From contig NZ_JNIV01000011.1 in NCBI RefSeq assembly GCF_000701405.1, positions 1-64,000 on the forward strand: DNA of 64,000 bases, written 5' to 3'. Position numbers and translations under genes: made by a program. Each line of letters opens with the position of its first letter. Positions within the stretch are counted from its first letter, which is position 1. Under the pieces are notes generated by a model. The model was not told the origin of the DNA, did no database searches, and saw only the letters and a list, made by a program, of their open reading frames with translations. Below, piece after piece: positions 1 through 9,565 of the stretch. This DNA is from Deinococcus marmoris DSM 12784 (GTDB taxonomy: Bacteria > Deinococcota > Deinococci > Deinococcales > Deinococcaceae).

Positions 1-290
1 CTTCGACCTGGAACGGTCAGCGGTGACCCACGCTGACCGACTGGAGCGGTTATTTGGACTGGTCACGCTGGCCTGGGTGTGCTGTTTGAGGGTGGGCGTC
101 TGGATGAACGCGTGCAAACCGATTCTGATCAAGGCTCATGGTCGCCGCGCAACAAGCGTGTACCAGTATGGCTGGCAATATCTGGCGAGAGCGCTGAGAT
201 GGGATCGCCCACAGGCCGAAGCCTACTTTGGCCTCCTGAGTCACCCTTTTCCTGCGCTCAGCACCGCCTGAACTCAAGTTGTCCGGTACT
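1..290 (+). mobile_element. IS4-family insertion sequence, 3' end only
   Basis: The left edge of the window holds the end of an insertion sequence: the C-terminal transposase reading frame plus about 20 bp of terminal DNA. The right boundary is inferred, not seen as a defined inverted repeat. The minus-strand xylanase reads as normal GH10 sequence down to about position 291 (ANLQR) and then turns into unrelated sequence. The other end of the element lies outside the window, so no target duplication could be checked. Confidence 0.7.
2..271 (+). CDS. IS4-family transposase, C-terminal fragment
   Basis: The frame is open from the window edge and ends at a TGA, giving the last 89 residues of a DDE transposase. 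It shows the usual C-terminal helix of the IS4 group (DRLERLFGLVTLAWVCCLRVG), a basic segment (KAHGRRATSVYQYG) and a Trp/Tyr-rich tail. The catalytic triad would lie upstream, outside the window. The element points into the 3' end of a minus-strand xylanase gene, so this copy is the agent that truncated that gene. Whether the transposase is intact upstream cannot be seen. Confidence 0.75.
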   Translation, partial: FDLERSAVTHADRLERLFGLVTLAWVCCLRVGVWMNACKPILIKAHGRRATSVYQYGWQYLARALRWDRPQAEAYFGLLSHPFPALSTA

Positions 291-1060
291 GAACGCTGCA
301 AGTTGGCCTGCATGCCTGAATCTTTGACTGAAAAATTGATGTCTATGTGCCCCTGAAAGCCGACGCCATCAATCGGGACGCCATCGGCCAGCAGTCCTAT
401 GACCAGGGCATACATGGCATCGCTCTTGCCGTTCAGCCCCTCCACGTTGTAGTCGTTGTAATACAGTCTGGCCGCCGGATTGGCCGCGTGCGCCGTGCGG
501 AAGGCCAGCGCGATAAAGTCCGGCCCCGCCACCGTAAAGGGGTTGTTGTTCCGCAGCGGGTTCCCCGGCCCGTCTGAAATGGCCTCGTTCACCACGTCCC
601 AGACATTGATCCTGTCGCCAAAGTGCTTGACCACGGTGGTGATGTACTGCGTCATGGCCGCGCGCATGGCGGCCTTTTCCTTGATCTCGTACACCCAGGC
701 CGGGGCGCTGTCGTGCCAGACCAGGGTATGGCCGCGTACCGTCTGGCCGTTCTTCTGCGCGGAGGCCACCATCGCGTCGGCGGTGGCGAACAGATAATTG
801 CCGGGGTCCGGCGAGTTGGCAATCGCCCGCATCTTTATGGCATTCTCGGCCACCACCGCGTTGTACTCGCGGTTGACTGTGGCGGCCTCGTCCGGGTTGT
901 CGGTGTTGAACAGCTCGCCGCTGATGGCCCCGCCCAGCAGCAGGCCCCGCGCGCTGGCCAGGGACCGCAGGCTGGGGGCCTGACCGGACGCGAGGGCGGG
1001 CGTCAGGCTGAGGCTCAGGGCCAGCGCTGCGAGGCCCAGGCGGACCGTGTGATGTTGCAC
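291..1060 (-). pseudogene. GH10 endo-beta-1,4-xylanase, 3'-truncated by an IS element
   Basis: This reads as a secreted family 10 xylanase. It has a GTG start after a GGAGAGGA ribosome site, a signal peptide (residues 1-25), the HTLVWH strand near 111-116 and the acid/base Glu159 in VWDVVNEAIS. The barrel continues to GVGFQGHIDINF and ANLQR, after which GH10 identity stops at the IS junction. The strand carrying the nucleophile (ITELD in this family) is missing, as is the rest of the barrel, so the product should be catalytically dead. The frame runs on through IS sequence to about position 50. It is the last gene of the glycosidase operon, 37 nt after the GH3 gene. Confidence 0.85.
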
Positions 1061-1097
1061 AGGTATCTCCTCTCCTCTTGAACGGTCATGTGGGTGT

Positions 1098-3302
1098 TCA
1101 GGGCAGGCTGAAACGGATCAATTCGTCCCCGATTGCAAAGGTGTACTGGCCCGCCAGAACCTCACTCCTGACCGCCCCGAACGCGTCACCTGTGAAGGCT
1201 TCCAGCCGTTCCGCTGGAATGTCGAGGCTCAGTGTGCGGGCCTCGCCCTTCTTGAGTTCAGCCCGGACCACCCCCACCGGGCGTTTCACCGCTTCCAGAT
1301 TCCCGGCGGGCGGCAGGCTGGCGTTGACGATCAAGGTCGCTGTGCCTGCCACCTCGCCCGTGTTCGTCACGGTGACGCTGACTTTCACGCCGTCCGCTGT
1401 CTTGACTGCCTGCCCGTCACTGGTGCGGTAAGCCGTGTAATCCAGCCCAAAACCCAGCGGGTACAGCGGCAGCGGTGCGTCGCCTGCGCCTTCGGGGGGG
1501 CGGTCTGCGGTCAGGCCCACCTCGCCCAGACTGCCGGGCCAGGTAAACGGCAGGCGGCCCGGAAACCCGGCGCGGCCATACAGCGCGTCGGCCAGGGTTG
1601 CGCCGCCCTCGCTGCCAGGAAGGTACGCCATCACGAAAGCCGGGAGGCGGTTTTGCAGGTCTTCCGGCAGCAGGATCGGACGGCCCGCCATCAGCACTAG
1701 CACCACAGGTTTTCCCGTTCCCAGCAGGTCGCGCAGCAATTGAACCTGCTCAGCGGGCAACGCCAACTCGGGATTGTTCGCCTGACTCTCAGCCGCCGGA
1801 GCCTCGCCCAGCGCCACAACGATGGTGTCAGCAGTCTTTGCAGCCCGTAGCAGCGCCTCGCGTTTGCCGTCCGGCAGGGCGCTGACGGTCACGCCCGCTG
1901 GGGCCGAGGCTTTCAGGGCCGTCGCCAGCGTGCTGACTTTCGGCACGTAGCTCACGTTGCCCTTGCCCACGCCCTGCCAGTTGACGCTCCAACCCCCAAG
2001 TTGAATGGCCGCGCTGTCCATCGCCGGACCCGTGACCAGCACCTGGCCTGTTTTGATCGGCAGCGTCCCGTCGTTTTCCAGCAGCGTCAGGGTGGCCGCC
2101 GCCGCGCGTTTTGCCAGCGCCCGCCCCTCGGTGATCACGCCACTTCCCGCAGGCCGGGCGTCCATCAGGCCGAGCTGGGCCTTGAAGGTCAGCATCCGCA
2201 GCGCCGCCTCGTCCAGCCGCTCCTGAGACACCAGGCCGCCTTCTACCGATTCTTTCAGGGCCGCCCCGTACTTCTCCACATCGTTGGGAACCATGTACAG
2301 GTCAATTCCGGCGTTGACGCTGGCCGCCGCAGCACGGACCAGATCGGCGTGGGTCTTGAAGGTGCCCACCAGCCGGTCAATGTCATTCCAGTCGCTGACC
2401 ACCAGCCCCCCAAAGCCCAGTTCACCCCGCAGCAGATCGGTCAGGATGTTTTTGGAAGCATGGACTGGCACGCCGTTGACGCTGCCGCTGTTGGCCATCA
2501 CCGACATGGCCCCGGCCCGGATTCCGGCCTTGAACGGGGGCAGATACAGTTCGTGCAGCGCCCGCGTGCTGATCTCCGCATTGGCGCGGTCCCGGCCCAG
2601 ACCCGGCGAACCGTAGCCCACAAAATGCTTGAGGGTGGCGGCCACCCCGCCCGATTGCAGCCCCTGAACGCTGGCAGTGATCTGATCGGCCACCAGCCAC
2701 GGCGACTCGCCGAAGGTCTCGTAAAAGCGGCCCCAGCGCGGATCGCGGCCCAGATCGGCCACCGGGCTGAAATTCCAGTCCATGTTCATGGCCCGCATGT
2801 CGGCGGCAGTGGCGCGGGCCAGTTCCTGCGTCAGCGCCGGGTCAAAGGCCGCGCCCAGTCCCAGGTTGTGCGGGTAGAGGATGGCCCCCGGCACGTTGTT
2901 CACGCCGTGTACCGCGTCGGTGCCGAACACGGCGTGAATGCCTCCTGGCAGATTCGCCCGGCCCAGCGTTTCCAGCCCGCGCAGGGCGTCGGCCCAGCCA
3001 CGCGGGGTGTTGGGCTGCGGGGCGTCTCCACCGCCGTTCAGCGTCGCGCCGGGCAACAGTTGGGCAAAGATGTCACCCGCGTTGGCAGCTATCGGCCCGC
3101 TTTTCCCACCTTCCAGGAAACGGAAGAAATGCGCCATGCTGACCTGCCCGATCTTTTCATCCAGCGTCATCTTCACCAGCACGGCGCGGGCACGGATTTC
3201 GGCCTCGGCCTGCGGCAGCCTGGGAACGGCCAGCGCCCCCGCTCCAGTCTGCGCCCCTGCCGATGCGGCCAGCAGCGCAGCCCCGAGGAGAAAAAGTTTC
3301 AT
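1098..3302 (-). CDS. GH3 beta-glucosidase / beta-xylosidase, secreted
   Basis: A 734-residue family 3 glycoside hydrolase releasing terminal beta-linked sugars from oligosaccharides. The N-terminal signal peptide (about 1-18) points to export. The TIM-barrel domain has GTDAVHG near 128-134, the KHF catalytic-loop motif near 225 and the nucleophile Asp304 in GGLVVSDWND. A GH3 C-terminal alpha/beta sandwich and a fibronectin-III-like domain follow. The ATG overlaps the GH43 stop as ATGA, so translation is probably coupled. Glucosidase versus xylosidase specificity cannot be fixed from sequence; the xylan-oriented neighbours favour xylosides. Confidence 0.9.
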   Translation of the reverse strand: MKLFLLGAALLAASAGAQTGAGALAVPRLPQAEAEIRARAVLVKMTLDEKIGQVSMAHFFRFLEGGKSGPIAANAGDIFAQLLPGATLNGGGDAPQPNTPRGWADALRGLETLGRANLPGGIHAVFGTDAVHGVNNVPGAILYPHNLGLGAAFDPALTQELARATAADMRAMNMDWNFSPVADLGRDPRWGRFYETFGESPWLVADQITASVQGLQSGGVAATLKHFVGYGSPGLGRDRANAEISTRALHELYLPPFKAGIRAGAMSVMANSGSVNGVPVHASKNILTDLLRGELGFGGLVVSDWNDIDRLVGTFKTHADLVRAAAASVNAGIDLYMVPNDVEKYGAALKESVEGGLVSQERLDEAALRMLTFKAQLGLMDARPAGSGVITEGRALAKRAAAATLTLLENDGTLPIKTGQVLVTGPAMDSAAIQLGGWSVNWQGVGKGNVSYVPKVSTLATALKASAPAGVTVSALPDGKREALLRAAKTADTIVVALGEAPAAESQANNPELALPAEQVQLLRDLLGTGKPVVLVLMAGRPILLPEDLQNRLPAFVMAYLPGSEGGATLADALYGRAGFPGRLPFTWPGSLGEVGLTADRPPEGAGDAPLPLYPLGFGLDYTAYRTSDGQAVKTADGVKVSVTVTNTGEVAGTATLIVNASLPPAGNLEAVKRPVGVVRAELKKGEARTLSLDIPAERLEAFTGDAFGAVRSEVLAGQYTFAIGDELIRFSLP

Positions 3303-4942
3303 GCCGTCTCCACGTATTCGGCCCAGTAAAATTCAGCAGCCAGCTTGCGTCCGCTCAGGTCCTGACAGGTCAGCGCCAGAAAGGTGCCGGTGAAGCTGAG
3401 GCCGCCGCAATGTTCATCGCTCAGCAGTCCGGCGCTCAGTTTTTCGCCAATCGGCTGCCAGTCCTCGCCGTCCACGCTGTATTCAAACCAGAACTGTCCA
3501 CTGTTGTACACGATGCCCAGATGCACCGGGCCAGTCTCGCCCACGGCCACCTCATCTGGAAGTAGTTCGCGGTAATCGCCGTTCTCGGATTGCAGGATCG
3601 CCAGTGTGCGGCCCCGCTGCTCGTCCCGGCTCAGGCGCAGATAAACCCAGTTGCGGGAGTCGTAATAGGCACACACGCCCGCCATCTGCTGAAAGTCCTC
3701 CGGGTCAAAGCTGACGGCGGTGCGGAAACGGGCGTCCAGCGCTTGCAGTCGGCGGCCCACCAGCGCCAGTTGATGCTTGCTGTTCAGCGATTCATGCCCG
3801 GTCAGTTTCAGACTGCCGCCCGTCAATTCCACGCCCATCAGTTCAGCGGGCGCACGCAGGGTCATCCACTCGGAGCGCAATTCAGACCCATCAAAGTCGT
3901 CGCGCGCCGCAGCCTGTGGCCAGGGATGCGGCGGCAGCGCGGGCAACGCGGCGTGAAGCTGCGGGTGGTGTCCGCCGGAAGTCAGACGCGGCCAGCCGTC
4001 TTCGTCCCAAGTGAGCGACTGCAACGCCGTTTCACGTCCCAGTGGGCATTCGCCATGCTCGCTGATAGGCCGCCCGCACAGATAGGCGATCACCCACTGA
4101 CCGTCCGGCGTGTTGGTAAAGCTGGCATGCCCACTCTTCTGAATGGGCAGCCCCGGCGCGTCCACGGCAGTCAGCATGGGGTTGTCGGGATGCACCTCAT
4201 ACGGGCCGTGCAGGCTGCGCGAACGGGCCACGGTGACGGCGTGTTCCCAACTGGTGCCGCCCTCCGCCGTCAGCAGGTAGTACCAGCCGCCTCTGCGGTA
4301 CAGGTGCGGCGCTTCAGTGACGCCCAGTTCAGTGCCCCTGAAGATGACCTCGCGCGGCCCGACGAGCCGCTTTTCTTCGGGGCTGTACTCCTGCAACACG
4401 ATGCCGGAAAACGAGTTGCGCCCCGCGCGGTGGTCCCACCGCATGTTCACGAACCACTTGCGCCCGTCGCCGCCTGCGTCCACGCCCGTGCTGCCCCCGG
4501 TGTCGTGAAACAGGCTGGGGTCAAAACCGCTGGAGTTCATGTAGATCGGCTCGGACCACGGCCCCTCGATGTTCTCGGCAGTCGTCAGATAGTTGTGACT
4601 GTCCTTGAAGACCTCTGTGCTGCCCCAGCTTTTGACATCGGTGTAGATCAGATGGAAGCGCTGGCCGTCGTGCGACAGGGCCGGTGCCCACACGCCACCG
4701 GAATCGGCGTTGCCGCGCATGTCCAGCAGACTCGTGCGGTCCAGCGGTTGCGCGGCGGGCCGCCAGTTCACCAGATCGCGCGAGTGGTAAACGGCCACCC
4801 CCGGAGACCACTGAAAGGTGCTGGTGGCCAGGTAATAGTCCTGTCCCACCCGCACGATGCTGGGATCGGGGTGAAAGCCGCGCAGCACCGGGTTGGTCAG
4901 AGTCACGGTGGCCGCAGAGGGCCGCTCCAGTGGCGTGGTCAC
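3299..4942 (-). CDS. GH43 beta-xylosidase / arabinofuranosidase
   Basis: A family 43 glycosidase acting on xylo-oligosaccharides. The N-terminal five-bladed propeller shows the general base in GFHPDPSIVR, the pKa-modulating Asp in GFDPSLFHD and the general acid Glu in GVTEAPHLYR. A C-terminal beta-sandwich of the GH43 type (from about residue 335) follows. I start it at the GTG at 4942, which overlaps the GH1 stop as GTGA; an in-frame ATG 45 nt upstream lies inside the GH1 gene and has no family similarity. This gives 547 residues, normal for the beta-xylosidase subgroup. No signal peptide is seen, so it is probably cytoplasmic and acts on imported oligosaccharides. Confidence 0.9.
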   Translation of the reverse strand: MTTPLERPSAATVTLTNPVLRGFHPDPSIVRVGQDYYLATSTFQWSPGVAVYHSRDLVNWRPAAQPLDRTSLLDMRGNADSGGVWAPALSHDGQRFHLIYTDVKSWGSTEVFKDSHNYLTTAENIEGPWSEPIYMNSSGFDPSLFHDTGGSTGVDAGGDGRKWFVNMRWDHRAGRNSFSGIVLQEYSPEEKRLVGPREVIFRGTELGVTEAPHLYRRGGWYYLLTAEGGTSWEHAVTVARSRSLHGPYEVHPDNPMLTAVDAPGLPIQKSGHASFTNTPDGQWVIAYLCGRPISEHGECPLGRETALQSLTWDEDGWPRLTSGGHHPQLHAALPALPPHPWPQAAARDDFDGSELRSEWMTLRAPAELMGVELTGGSLKLTGHESLNSKHQLALVGRRLQALDARFRTAVSFDPEDFQQMAGVCAYYDSRNWVYLRLSRDEQRGRTLAILQSENGDYRELLPDEVAVGETGPVHLGIVYNSGQFWFEYSVDGEDWQPIGEKLSAGLLSDEHCGGLSFTGTFLALTCQDLSGRKLAAEFYWAEYVETA

Positions 4943-6324
4943 GCGGGCTGTCCCTCCTGCGCGCGAACCAGGAAATCGCGGTACCACTGCCCCGACTGCT
5001 TCAGGGTGCGCGCCTGGGTCTCAAAATCCACATGCACGATGCCGAAGCGCTTGTCGTAGCCTTCTGCCCATTCAAAGTTGTCCATCAGGGACCACGCGAA
5101 GTACCCGGCCATCTTCGCGCCGCCGGCCAGCGCGTCTCCCACCGCCGCGATGTGCTGCTGGAAGTAGCGCGTCCGCGCCCCGTCATGCACGGTGCCGTCG
5201 TCTTCCACGCTGTCGGGGTACGTCGCGCCGTTCTCGGTGATGTAGAGGGCCGCCGGGTTGTAGTCCTTTTGCAACCGCAGCATCAGGTCCGTCAGGCTCT
5301 GGGGGGCCACCTCCCAGTCGAAACCGGTGTACTCGCTGCCCGCCACATGCACCTGCCGCAGACCCAGGAAGCCCTCGCCGGGCGCGTCCTCCACCACGCT
5401 GCGCGAGTACATGTTGACGCCCAGAAAGTCCGTCGGCGCGGCGATGGTCTCCAGATCGCCCGGCAGCACCAGCCCCTGCGCCTGCGGGCTGGCGGCCCCC
5501 AGCAATTCCACGAAGTCCTGCGGGTAGCCGCGCCCAAACACCGGGTCCAGGTACCAGCGGTTGGCGAAGCCGTCCTGACGATGGGCCGCCGCTTTATCCG
5601 CCTCACTGTCCGTTGCCGGATACGCTCCCGCCAGATTCAGGGTGATGCCCACCTGCGCGCCCGGCGCATTCGCCCGCACCGCCTGAACGCCCAGCCCGTG
5701 CGCCAGCAGCAGGTGGTGCGAGGCGGCGAAACTCTCGGCCAGATCGGTATGGCCCGGCGCGTGGATACCGTTGCCGTAGCCCAGGAAGGCGGCGCACCAC
5801 GGCTCGTTGATGGTGATCCAGTGCTTCACGCGGTCCCCCAGTTCGGCGGTCACCACCTCCGCGTAGTCGCCAAAAGCCAGGGCCGTGTCGCGGGCAGGCC
5901 AGCCGCCCCGATCCTGCAACACCTGCGGCAGATCCCAGTGGTACAGCGTCGGCCACGGGGTGATGCCGCGCGCCAGCAGGCCGTCCACCAGTCGGCTGTA
6001 GAAGTCCAGCCCGGCCCGGTTGGTGGCCCCGCGTCCGTCCGGGACGATGCGCGGCCAGGCCACGCTGAAGCGGTAGGCGTTGACGCCCAGACCGCGAATC
6101 AGGTCCAGATCGCTGTCCAGGCGGTGGTAATGGTCACAGGCCACGTCGCCGTTCTCGCCGTTCAGCACCTTGCCGGGTGTGGCGCAGAAGGTGTCCCAGA
6201 TGCTCTGGCTCCTGCCATCTTCGTGGGCGGCTCCTTCAATCTGGTAACTGCTGGTGGCGACGCCCCAGGTGAAGCGGGGCGGGAAATTTGCAGGGTTGGG
6301 CTGTTTGGTGTTGGGCTGGGTCAT
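4939..6324 (-). CDS. GH1 beta-glucosidase
   Basis: A 461-residue family 1 retaining beta-glycosidase, a full-length single TIM barrel. Landmarks are FTWGVATSSYQIEGA near 18-32, the acid/base Glu174 in TINEPW and the nucleophile in LYITENGATYPD about 100 residues from the C terminus. There is no signal peptide, so it should hydrolyse disaccharides or short oligosaccharides delivered by the neighbouring ABC importer. An AGGAG-type ribosome site precedes the ATG. A 72-nt gap separates it from the upstream glycosidase, the longest gap among the glycosidase genes. Confidence 0.93.
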   Translation of the reverse strand: MTQPNTKQPNPANFPPRFTWGVATSSYQIEGAAHEDGRSQSIWDTFCATPGKVLNGENGDVACDHYHRLDSDLDLIRGLGVNAYRFSVAWPRIVPDGRGATNRAGLDFYSRLVDGLLARGITPWPTLYHWDLPQVLQDRGGWPARDTALAFGDYAEVVTAELGDRVKHWITINEPWCAAFLGYGNGIHAPGHTDLAESFAASHHLLLAHGLGVQAVRANAPGAQVGITLNLAGAYPATDSEADKAAAHRQDGFANRWYLDPVFGRGYPQDFVELLGAASPQAQGLVLPGDLETIAAPTDFLGVNMYSRSVVEDAPGEGFLGLRQVHVAGSEYTGFDWEVAPQSLTDLMLRLQKDYNPAALYITENGATYPDSVEDDGTVHDGARTRYFQQHIAAVGDALAGGAKMAGYFAWSLMDNFEWAEGYDKRFGIVHVDFETQARTLKQSGQWYRDFLVRAQEGQPA

Positions 6325-6396
6325 AGAAACTCCTGGGGAAGTGATCCTGTCTGAGAATGAAAGCGAGGGGCGAGAGTTGGTGAATACGGCTCGGCG

Positions 6397-7659
6397 TCAG
6401 GGCAAAGCCTTCAACACCACGCGTGTGAAGCTCAGCGGCGGCAGCGTTAGCGCTTCGCCAATCTTCAACGCACGCGGCGGCTTATCGGCATTCACGTCTT
6501 CGTCCGTCACGGTCTTGGCCCCGATCACGCGGTAGCCGGGCAGATTGAGGTTCAAAGTCTTGCCGTCTGGCTGGGTGTTGATAGCGAACAGCGTCAACAG
6601 GTTGCCTTGCCTGGAGGCGTGAACCCACAGGTCAGCGTCGTCGCTCTGCACGCCGAAGGTCTGCCCCCGGTAGTTCGCCAGTTCGCGGAAGGCGGCGTAG
6701 GACATGCGCGGGAATCCGGCGTCGTCCAGCAGGCCGTGATTGCCGGTGGCCATCAGCGAGAAGTAGGGATTGAAGACTGCGCCGGCTTCCGACATCCGCA
6801 GCGCCGCCTCCGCCGCCCACAGTCCGCCCACCGCGTCTGAGAGATGCGTGCCCCGGTCCGAGCGGTACGACTGTGCGTACTCGGTCACGCCCTGCGTGAG
6901 TGTCTTGCCCTGCCCCTTCGGATTGGTGGCCGGGTCCGCCCACAGCTTTTTCACGCGCTCCACGGTGTCCGTCACCCTGATGATGCTGGCGAACGCTTCA
7001 GCCGCCGTGCCGTCACCGTTGGAGGGATACAGGTGCCACGTCACCAGATCAAAGGCGTCGCCGCATTCCCTGATCGCCGCGTCCAGATACGCGTTGGGGT
7101 TGCTGACGGCTGGCCCGGCAATCTTGGCCTGTGGGTCAACCTTCAAAATGGCGGCCCTCTGCGCCCGCACCACGCCGCAGTATTTTTCGGGCGTCCAGCT
7201 CGGGTCACTGCGGTTGGTGGCATACAGGTCCGGCTCGTTGCCGATCTCGTAGTACGCGACGTTCAGGCCCAGGCCCTGCGCCATCCGCACCAGTTCGGCG
7301 GCGTCTTCCGGGGTATTTTTGGCCGGCACATTGTCGCGGTTGCCGCCAGGCCGGGTGAACACGCGGGTCTGAATCATCAGCGGCGGCTGGCCCAGCAGCG
7401 TCCAGTTGGATTTCAGCGTCTGCATGGCTTCGGGCGTGCGGTTCTGCTCGTCGCCGATGTTGCCGCCGGGCCAGCGCAGGGCAGCAGGCTTCAGGGCGTT
7501 CAATCCGTCCACCGCCTCGGTCACCGGCATCCAGTTGCCCAGGTTGAAGGCGCTGACGCTGGCGGGCAGGATCGGTCTTGGCGCTGCGCCGGACGGGGTG
7601 ACTGTGGCCGCCTGGGCCGACAGCAACAGGCCGAGGCTGAGCGTGAAAATTCCCCTCAT
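6397..7659 (-). CDS. secreted clan GH-A glycoside hydrolase (GH39/GH51/GH79-like)
   Basis: A 420-residue protein with a signal peptide (about 1-17) and a TIM-barrel glycosidase pattern. LRWPGGNIGDEQNR resembles the start of GH51/GH79 barrels, the acid/base Glu sits in YYEIGNEPDLY, and the probable nucleophile Glu is in GVTEYAQSY. A C-terminal beta-sandwich is suggested by alternating hydrophobic strands from about 345. The exact family is not certain. Its position between a sugar permease and GH1/GH43/GH3 enzymes suggests a side-chain or xylo-oligosaccharide activity. It starts 2 nt after the permease stop, so it is in the same operon. Confidence 0.7.
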   Translation of the reverse strand: MRGIFTLSLGLLLSAQAATVTPSGAAPRPILPASVSAFNLGNWMPVTEAVDGLNALKPAALRWPGGNIGDEQNRTPEAMQTLKSNWTLLGQPPLMIQTRVFTRPGGNRDNVPAKNTPEDAAELVRMAQGLGLNVAYYEIGNEPDLYATNRSDPSWTPEKYCGVVRAQRAAILKVDPQAKIAGPAVSNPNAYLDAAIRECGDAFDLVTWHLYPSNGDGTAAEAFASIIRVTDTVERVKKLWADPATNPKGQGKTLTQGVTEYAQSYRSDRGTHLSDAVGGLWAAEAALRMSEAGAVFNPYFSLMATGNHGLLDDAGFPRMSYAAFRELANYRGQTFGVQSDDADLWVHASRQGNLLTLFAINTQPDGKTLNLNLPGYRVIGAKTVTDEDVNADKPPRALKIGEALTLPPLSFTRVVLKALP

Positions 7660-7661
7660 CC

Positions 7662-8567
7662 TCAGTCCTTGACCGCGCCGCTGGTCAGACCGGAAATGAC
7701 CTGCCGGCTGGCGAACAGGAAGATGATCAGCAGAGGAATCACGGTCAGGACCACCATCATCAGCGTCGCGCCCCAGTCGGCATTGACGTTGGTTGCGCCC
7801 CCGGTGATGCGCCGCAGCGACAGCGGCAGGGTCATGGTGCTGTCCTCACTCAGACGCATGATCAGCGCGCCCTTGAAGTTGTTCCACGATCCCACGAAGG
7901 TCACCACGCCCAGCGTCGCCAGAATCGGGCGGATCAGCGGCACCACCACTTTCATATAGATGCCGAACTCGCTGGCCCCGTCCAGCCGCGCGGCCTCGAT
8001 CAGCGACTTGGGCAATGCGGAAACGATGTACTGACGCATCAGGAAGATGCCAAAGGCGTTGGCCATGCCCGGCACCCACAGCGTGCGCGGCGTGCCGATC
8101 CACTGTAAGAAGTTGTTCATCACCAGAAAAGATGGAATGTCCATCACCAGCGGCGGAATCAGCATGGTGACCAGAATGAAGCCGAACAGGTATTTCTTGC
8201 CCCGGAAGTCGTACATGGCAAAGGCAAATCCGGCCAGCGAGCAGAAAAACAGCGTGGTCACCGTGGACAGCACCGAGATGTACAGCGAGTTCCAGAACTG
8301 GCGCAGGGCCATGTTGTTGGTGGCCTCCATCATCTTCTGGAGGTTTTCCACGAAGGCGTTGCCAAACCACAGATTGGGCGGCACGGCGAAGATCTGGGCG
8401 CTGGGCAGCGTGGCCCACACGAACATCAGGTAAAACGGCACCAGCGACAGAAAGCAGGCGATGCCCACGAAGACCCACAGCCCCACACGGCTCAGGTTCA
8501 ATCTGGATTTGCGCCGGGGCGGTCTGGGCGTGGCGGTCACGGGCGTTTCCAGTGGCTGGGTGGTCAT
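7662..8567 (-). CDS. ABC sugar transporter permease, MalG type
   Basis: The second inner-membrane permease of a CUT1 carbohydrate importer, about 301 residues with six predicted transmembrane helices. The EAA loop is clear: EAARLDGASEFGIYMKVVVPLIRP. The start is set at the ATG that overlaps the upstream permease stop as ATGA; an ATG 75 nt earlier would lie inside that gene. No ATPase gene of the MsmK/MalK kind is present in the operon, so the importer probably borrows a shared ATPase encoded elsewhere. Confidence 0.92.
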   Translation of the reverse strand: MTTQPLETPVTATPRPPRRKSRLNLSRVGLWVFVGIACFLSLVPFYLMFVWATLPSAQIFAVPPNLWFGNAFVENLQKMMEATNNMALRQFWNSLYISVLSTVTTLFFCSLAGFAFAMYDFRGKKYLFGFILVTMLIPPLVMDIPSFLVMNNFLQWIGTPRTLWVPGMANAFGIFLMRQYIVSALPKSLIEAARLDGASEFGIYMKVVVPLIRPILATLGVVTFVGSWNNFKGALIMRLSEDSTMTLPLSLRRITGGATNVNADWGATLMMVVLTVIPLLIIFLFASRQVISGLTSGAVKD

Positions 8568-9508
8568 GAACGCCCCCCGCCCCGTGAGAACAGGAAGTTG
8601 TTGATCATGCTCAGCACGAAGATCGCCAGGAACAGCAGCCACGCCATCGCCGAGCCGTAACCCATGTCCAGGTCGCGGAAGGCCACGTTATAGATGTGCA
8701 TGGCCGAGGTCAGCGCAGTGCCTCCGCTGCCGCCCGCCTGCCCCACCATGATGAACGGTTCCTCGAACAGTTGCATATTGCCCACAATGGTCAGGGTGAA
8801 GGCGTAGAACATCATCGGGCGCAGCAGCGGCAGCGTGATGTAAAAGAACTTCTGCACGCTGCTCGCGCCGTCCACCGTGGCCGCCTCATAGACATCCTCG
8901 CTGATGGCCTGCAAACCGCTCAGGTACAGGATGACGTTCCAGCCCACGTAGCGCCAGAACACCACCACGGCCACCGACACCGGCACCAGGTCCGGCACCG
9001 CCAGCCAGCGCACCGGCCCCAGCCCCACCACCGACAGGGCATAATTCAGTAGCCCCAGGTTCTCGGAATACAGCATCCCGAAGACGATCGTGATCGCCAC
9101 GGCGTTGGTGATGTATGGCAGAAACAGGATGGTGCTGATGCCGCCCTGCCACCGGCGCAGCGACTGATTGATGACAAAGGCCAGCGGCAATGCCACCAGA
9201 TGCTGCGGCACCCCGGACAGCAGCCCGATCCAGAGGGTGTTCTTCAGGGCCACCCAGAACTGATCCGGTGCGCCCAGCGCCAGCCCAAAGTTCTCCCAGC
9301 CCACATACTCCCAGTTGCCCAGCCCATCCAGCGGGTTCCACAGGTGAAAGGCCAGGAACAGACTGAAGCCCAGCGGAAACAGCCCGAAGATCAGGAACAG
9401 GATAAAAAACGGACTGGTAAAGATGTACGGCGCAAAGCGCTGCTGAAAGCGGTCGTAGCTCCAGCGGCGGCGGGGCGGACTGGTGGGCAGGGGAACACGT
9501 TCTTGCAT
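8564..9508 (-). CDS. ABC sugar transporter permease, MalF type
   Basis: The first permease subunit of the CUT1 importer, about 314 residues. It has an N-terminal cytoplasmic arm rich in Arg/Pro, a first membrane helix near IFTSPFFILFLIFGLFPLGF, further helices, and an EAA loop (YEAATVDGASSVQKFFYITLPLL). I chose the ATG at 9508 because AAAGGATGG sits at ribosome-site distance; the frame is open further upstream without family-like sequence. It is separated from the binding-protein gene by a hairpin-bearing spacer. Confidence 0.9.
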   Translation of the reverse strand: MQERVPLPTSPPRRRWSYDRFQQRFAPYIFTSPFFILFLIFGLFPLGFSLFLAFHLWNPLDGLGNWEYVGWENFGLALGAPDQFWVALKNTLWIGLLSGVPQHLVALPLAFVINQSLRRWQGGISTILFLPYITNAVAITIVFGMLYSENLGLLNYALSVVGLGPVRWLAVPDLVPVSVAVVVFWRYVGWNVILYLSGLQAISEDVYEAATVDGASSVQKFFYITLPLLRPMMFYAFTLTIVGNMQLFEEPFIMVGQAGGSGGTALTSAMHIYNVAFRDLDMGYGSAMAWLLFLAIFVLSMINNFLFSRGGGRS

Positions 9509-9565
9509 GGGGCCATCCTTTTGCGCCGTGCGCTGGGCCAAAGAGTGCAGTCGGGGAATGGAAAT

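Noticed and set aside
2001..3329. 442-codon open frame on the plus strand
   Set aside because: It is antisense to the well-matched GH3 gene; GC-rich codon use keeps the opposite strand open. The translation is Arg/His/Gln-rich with no domain.
3590..6354. Two long overlapping plus-strand frames (489 and 556 codons)
   Set aside because: Both are antisense to the GH43 and GH1 genes and show the same low-complexity Arg/His composition.
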